Origin: Streptomyces sp. NBC_00620
Lineage (GTDB): Bacteria; Actinomycetota; Actinomycetes; Streptomycetales; Streptomycetaceae
Length of the DNA: 64,000 bases
Direction of reading: 5' to 3'
Assembly (NCBI RefSeq): GCF_026341825.1
Contig: NZ_JAPENY010000001.1
Span: 1,984,001 to 2,048,000 of the forward strand
Under the pieces are notes generated by a model. It worked only from the letters and a program-made list of their open reading frames with translations, was not told where the DNA came from and made no database searches. The position numbers were made by a program, and so were the translations under genes. Shown one piece after another: positions 63,969-64,000 of this stretch. Every line of letters begins with the position of its first letter. Positions within the stretch are counted from its first letter, which is position 1.

Positions 63969-64000
63969 GGTCTGCCTCCTAGATACGACTTTGGACCCCC

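Overview
The window is Streptomyces chromosomal core DNA, or that of a very close relative. The evidence is the very high G+C content with G/C-ending codons, frequent GTG starts, the developmental pair ssgR-ssgA, a TPP riboswitch in front of thiC, and several copies of the streptomycete ParB site GTTTCACGTGAAAC. From memory, and not checked, the order ssgR-ssgA, thiC, hisC-like, cydA-cydB-cydDC, serS, pheA, dtpA and the copper genes matches the oriC-proximal arm of the S. coelicolor chromosome (roughly SCO3917 to SCO3973). The clustered parS sites and groups of DnaA-box sequences agree with an oriC-proximal position, but dnaA, dnaN and oriC are not in the window.

Layout. 1-9.6 kb: truncated MFS permease, HbpS/GlcG-like protein, acetyltransferase, HAD phosphatase, a flavohemoglobin-like protein with a long proline-rich N-terminus, NUDIX hydrolase, LysR regulator, a compact minus-strand operon (four-helix membrane protein, low-molecular-weight phosphatase, PLP-dependent lyase) and a cupin. 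9.7-13.4 kb: small membrane protein, ssgR, ssgA and a YibE/F membrane protein. 13.4-20.4 kb: riboswitch-thiC, TerD-vWA fusion, a membrane protein, a metallophosphoesterase and a LacI regulator. 20.8-31.8 kb: HisC-like aminotransferase, a frameshifted cyclophilin-like gene, then the cytochrome bd block (cydA, cydB, fused cydDC) behind a Rex operator and followed by an orphan DosS/DevS-like histidine kinase and a secreted M23 protein. 31.8-42.3 kb: HAD phosphatase, secreted ExeM/NucH nuclease, LLM oxidoreductase, kptA and a four-gene minus-strand operon (M24 protein, EphD-like hydrolase-reductase fusion, PF10118 protein, MerR regulator). 42.5-46.1 kb: two interleaved ABC ATPase-permease pairs. 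46.2-50.5 kb: small protein, a strongly folded intergenic stretch, HAD phosphatase, serS, a DnaA-box-rich spacer and pheA. 50.6-56.9 kb: the copper-handling block ycnI-sco-ecuC-copCD-dtpA plus a His/Met-rich membrane protein. 57.2-64 kb: RsbW-like ATPase, Tat-type intradiol dioxygenase-like protein, CitG-like protein, MFS permease, MocR/PdxR-type regulator and aminopeptidase P.

Three themes connect the genes. (1) Respiration and redox: the Rex site, cytochrome bd with its assembly exporter, the predicted haem-GAF kinase and the flavohemoglobin-like protein. (2) Copper and development: Sco, ECuC, CopCD and DtpA are, from S. lividans work, the route that matures the radical copper oxidase GlxA needed for aerial growth; SsgA is also developmental. 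(3) Chromosome biology: six parS or parS-like sites and more than ten DnaA-box-like sequences lie inside an otherwise ordinary housekeeping region, some overlapping a start codon, a riboswitch and a coding sequence.

I saw no insertion sequence, prophage, CRISPR array, rRNA or convincing tRNA gene.
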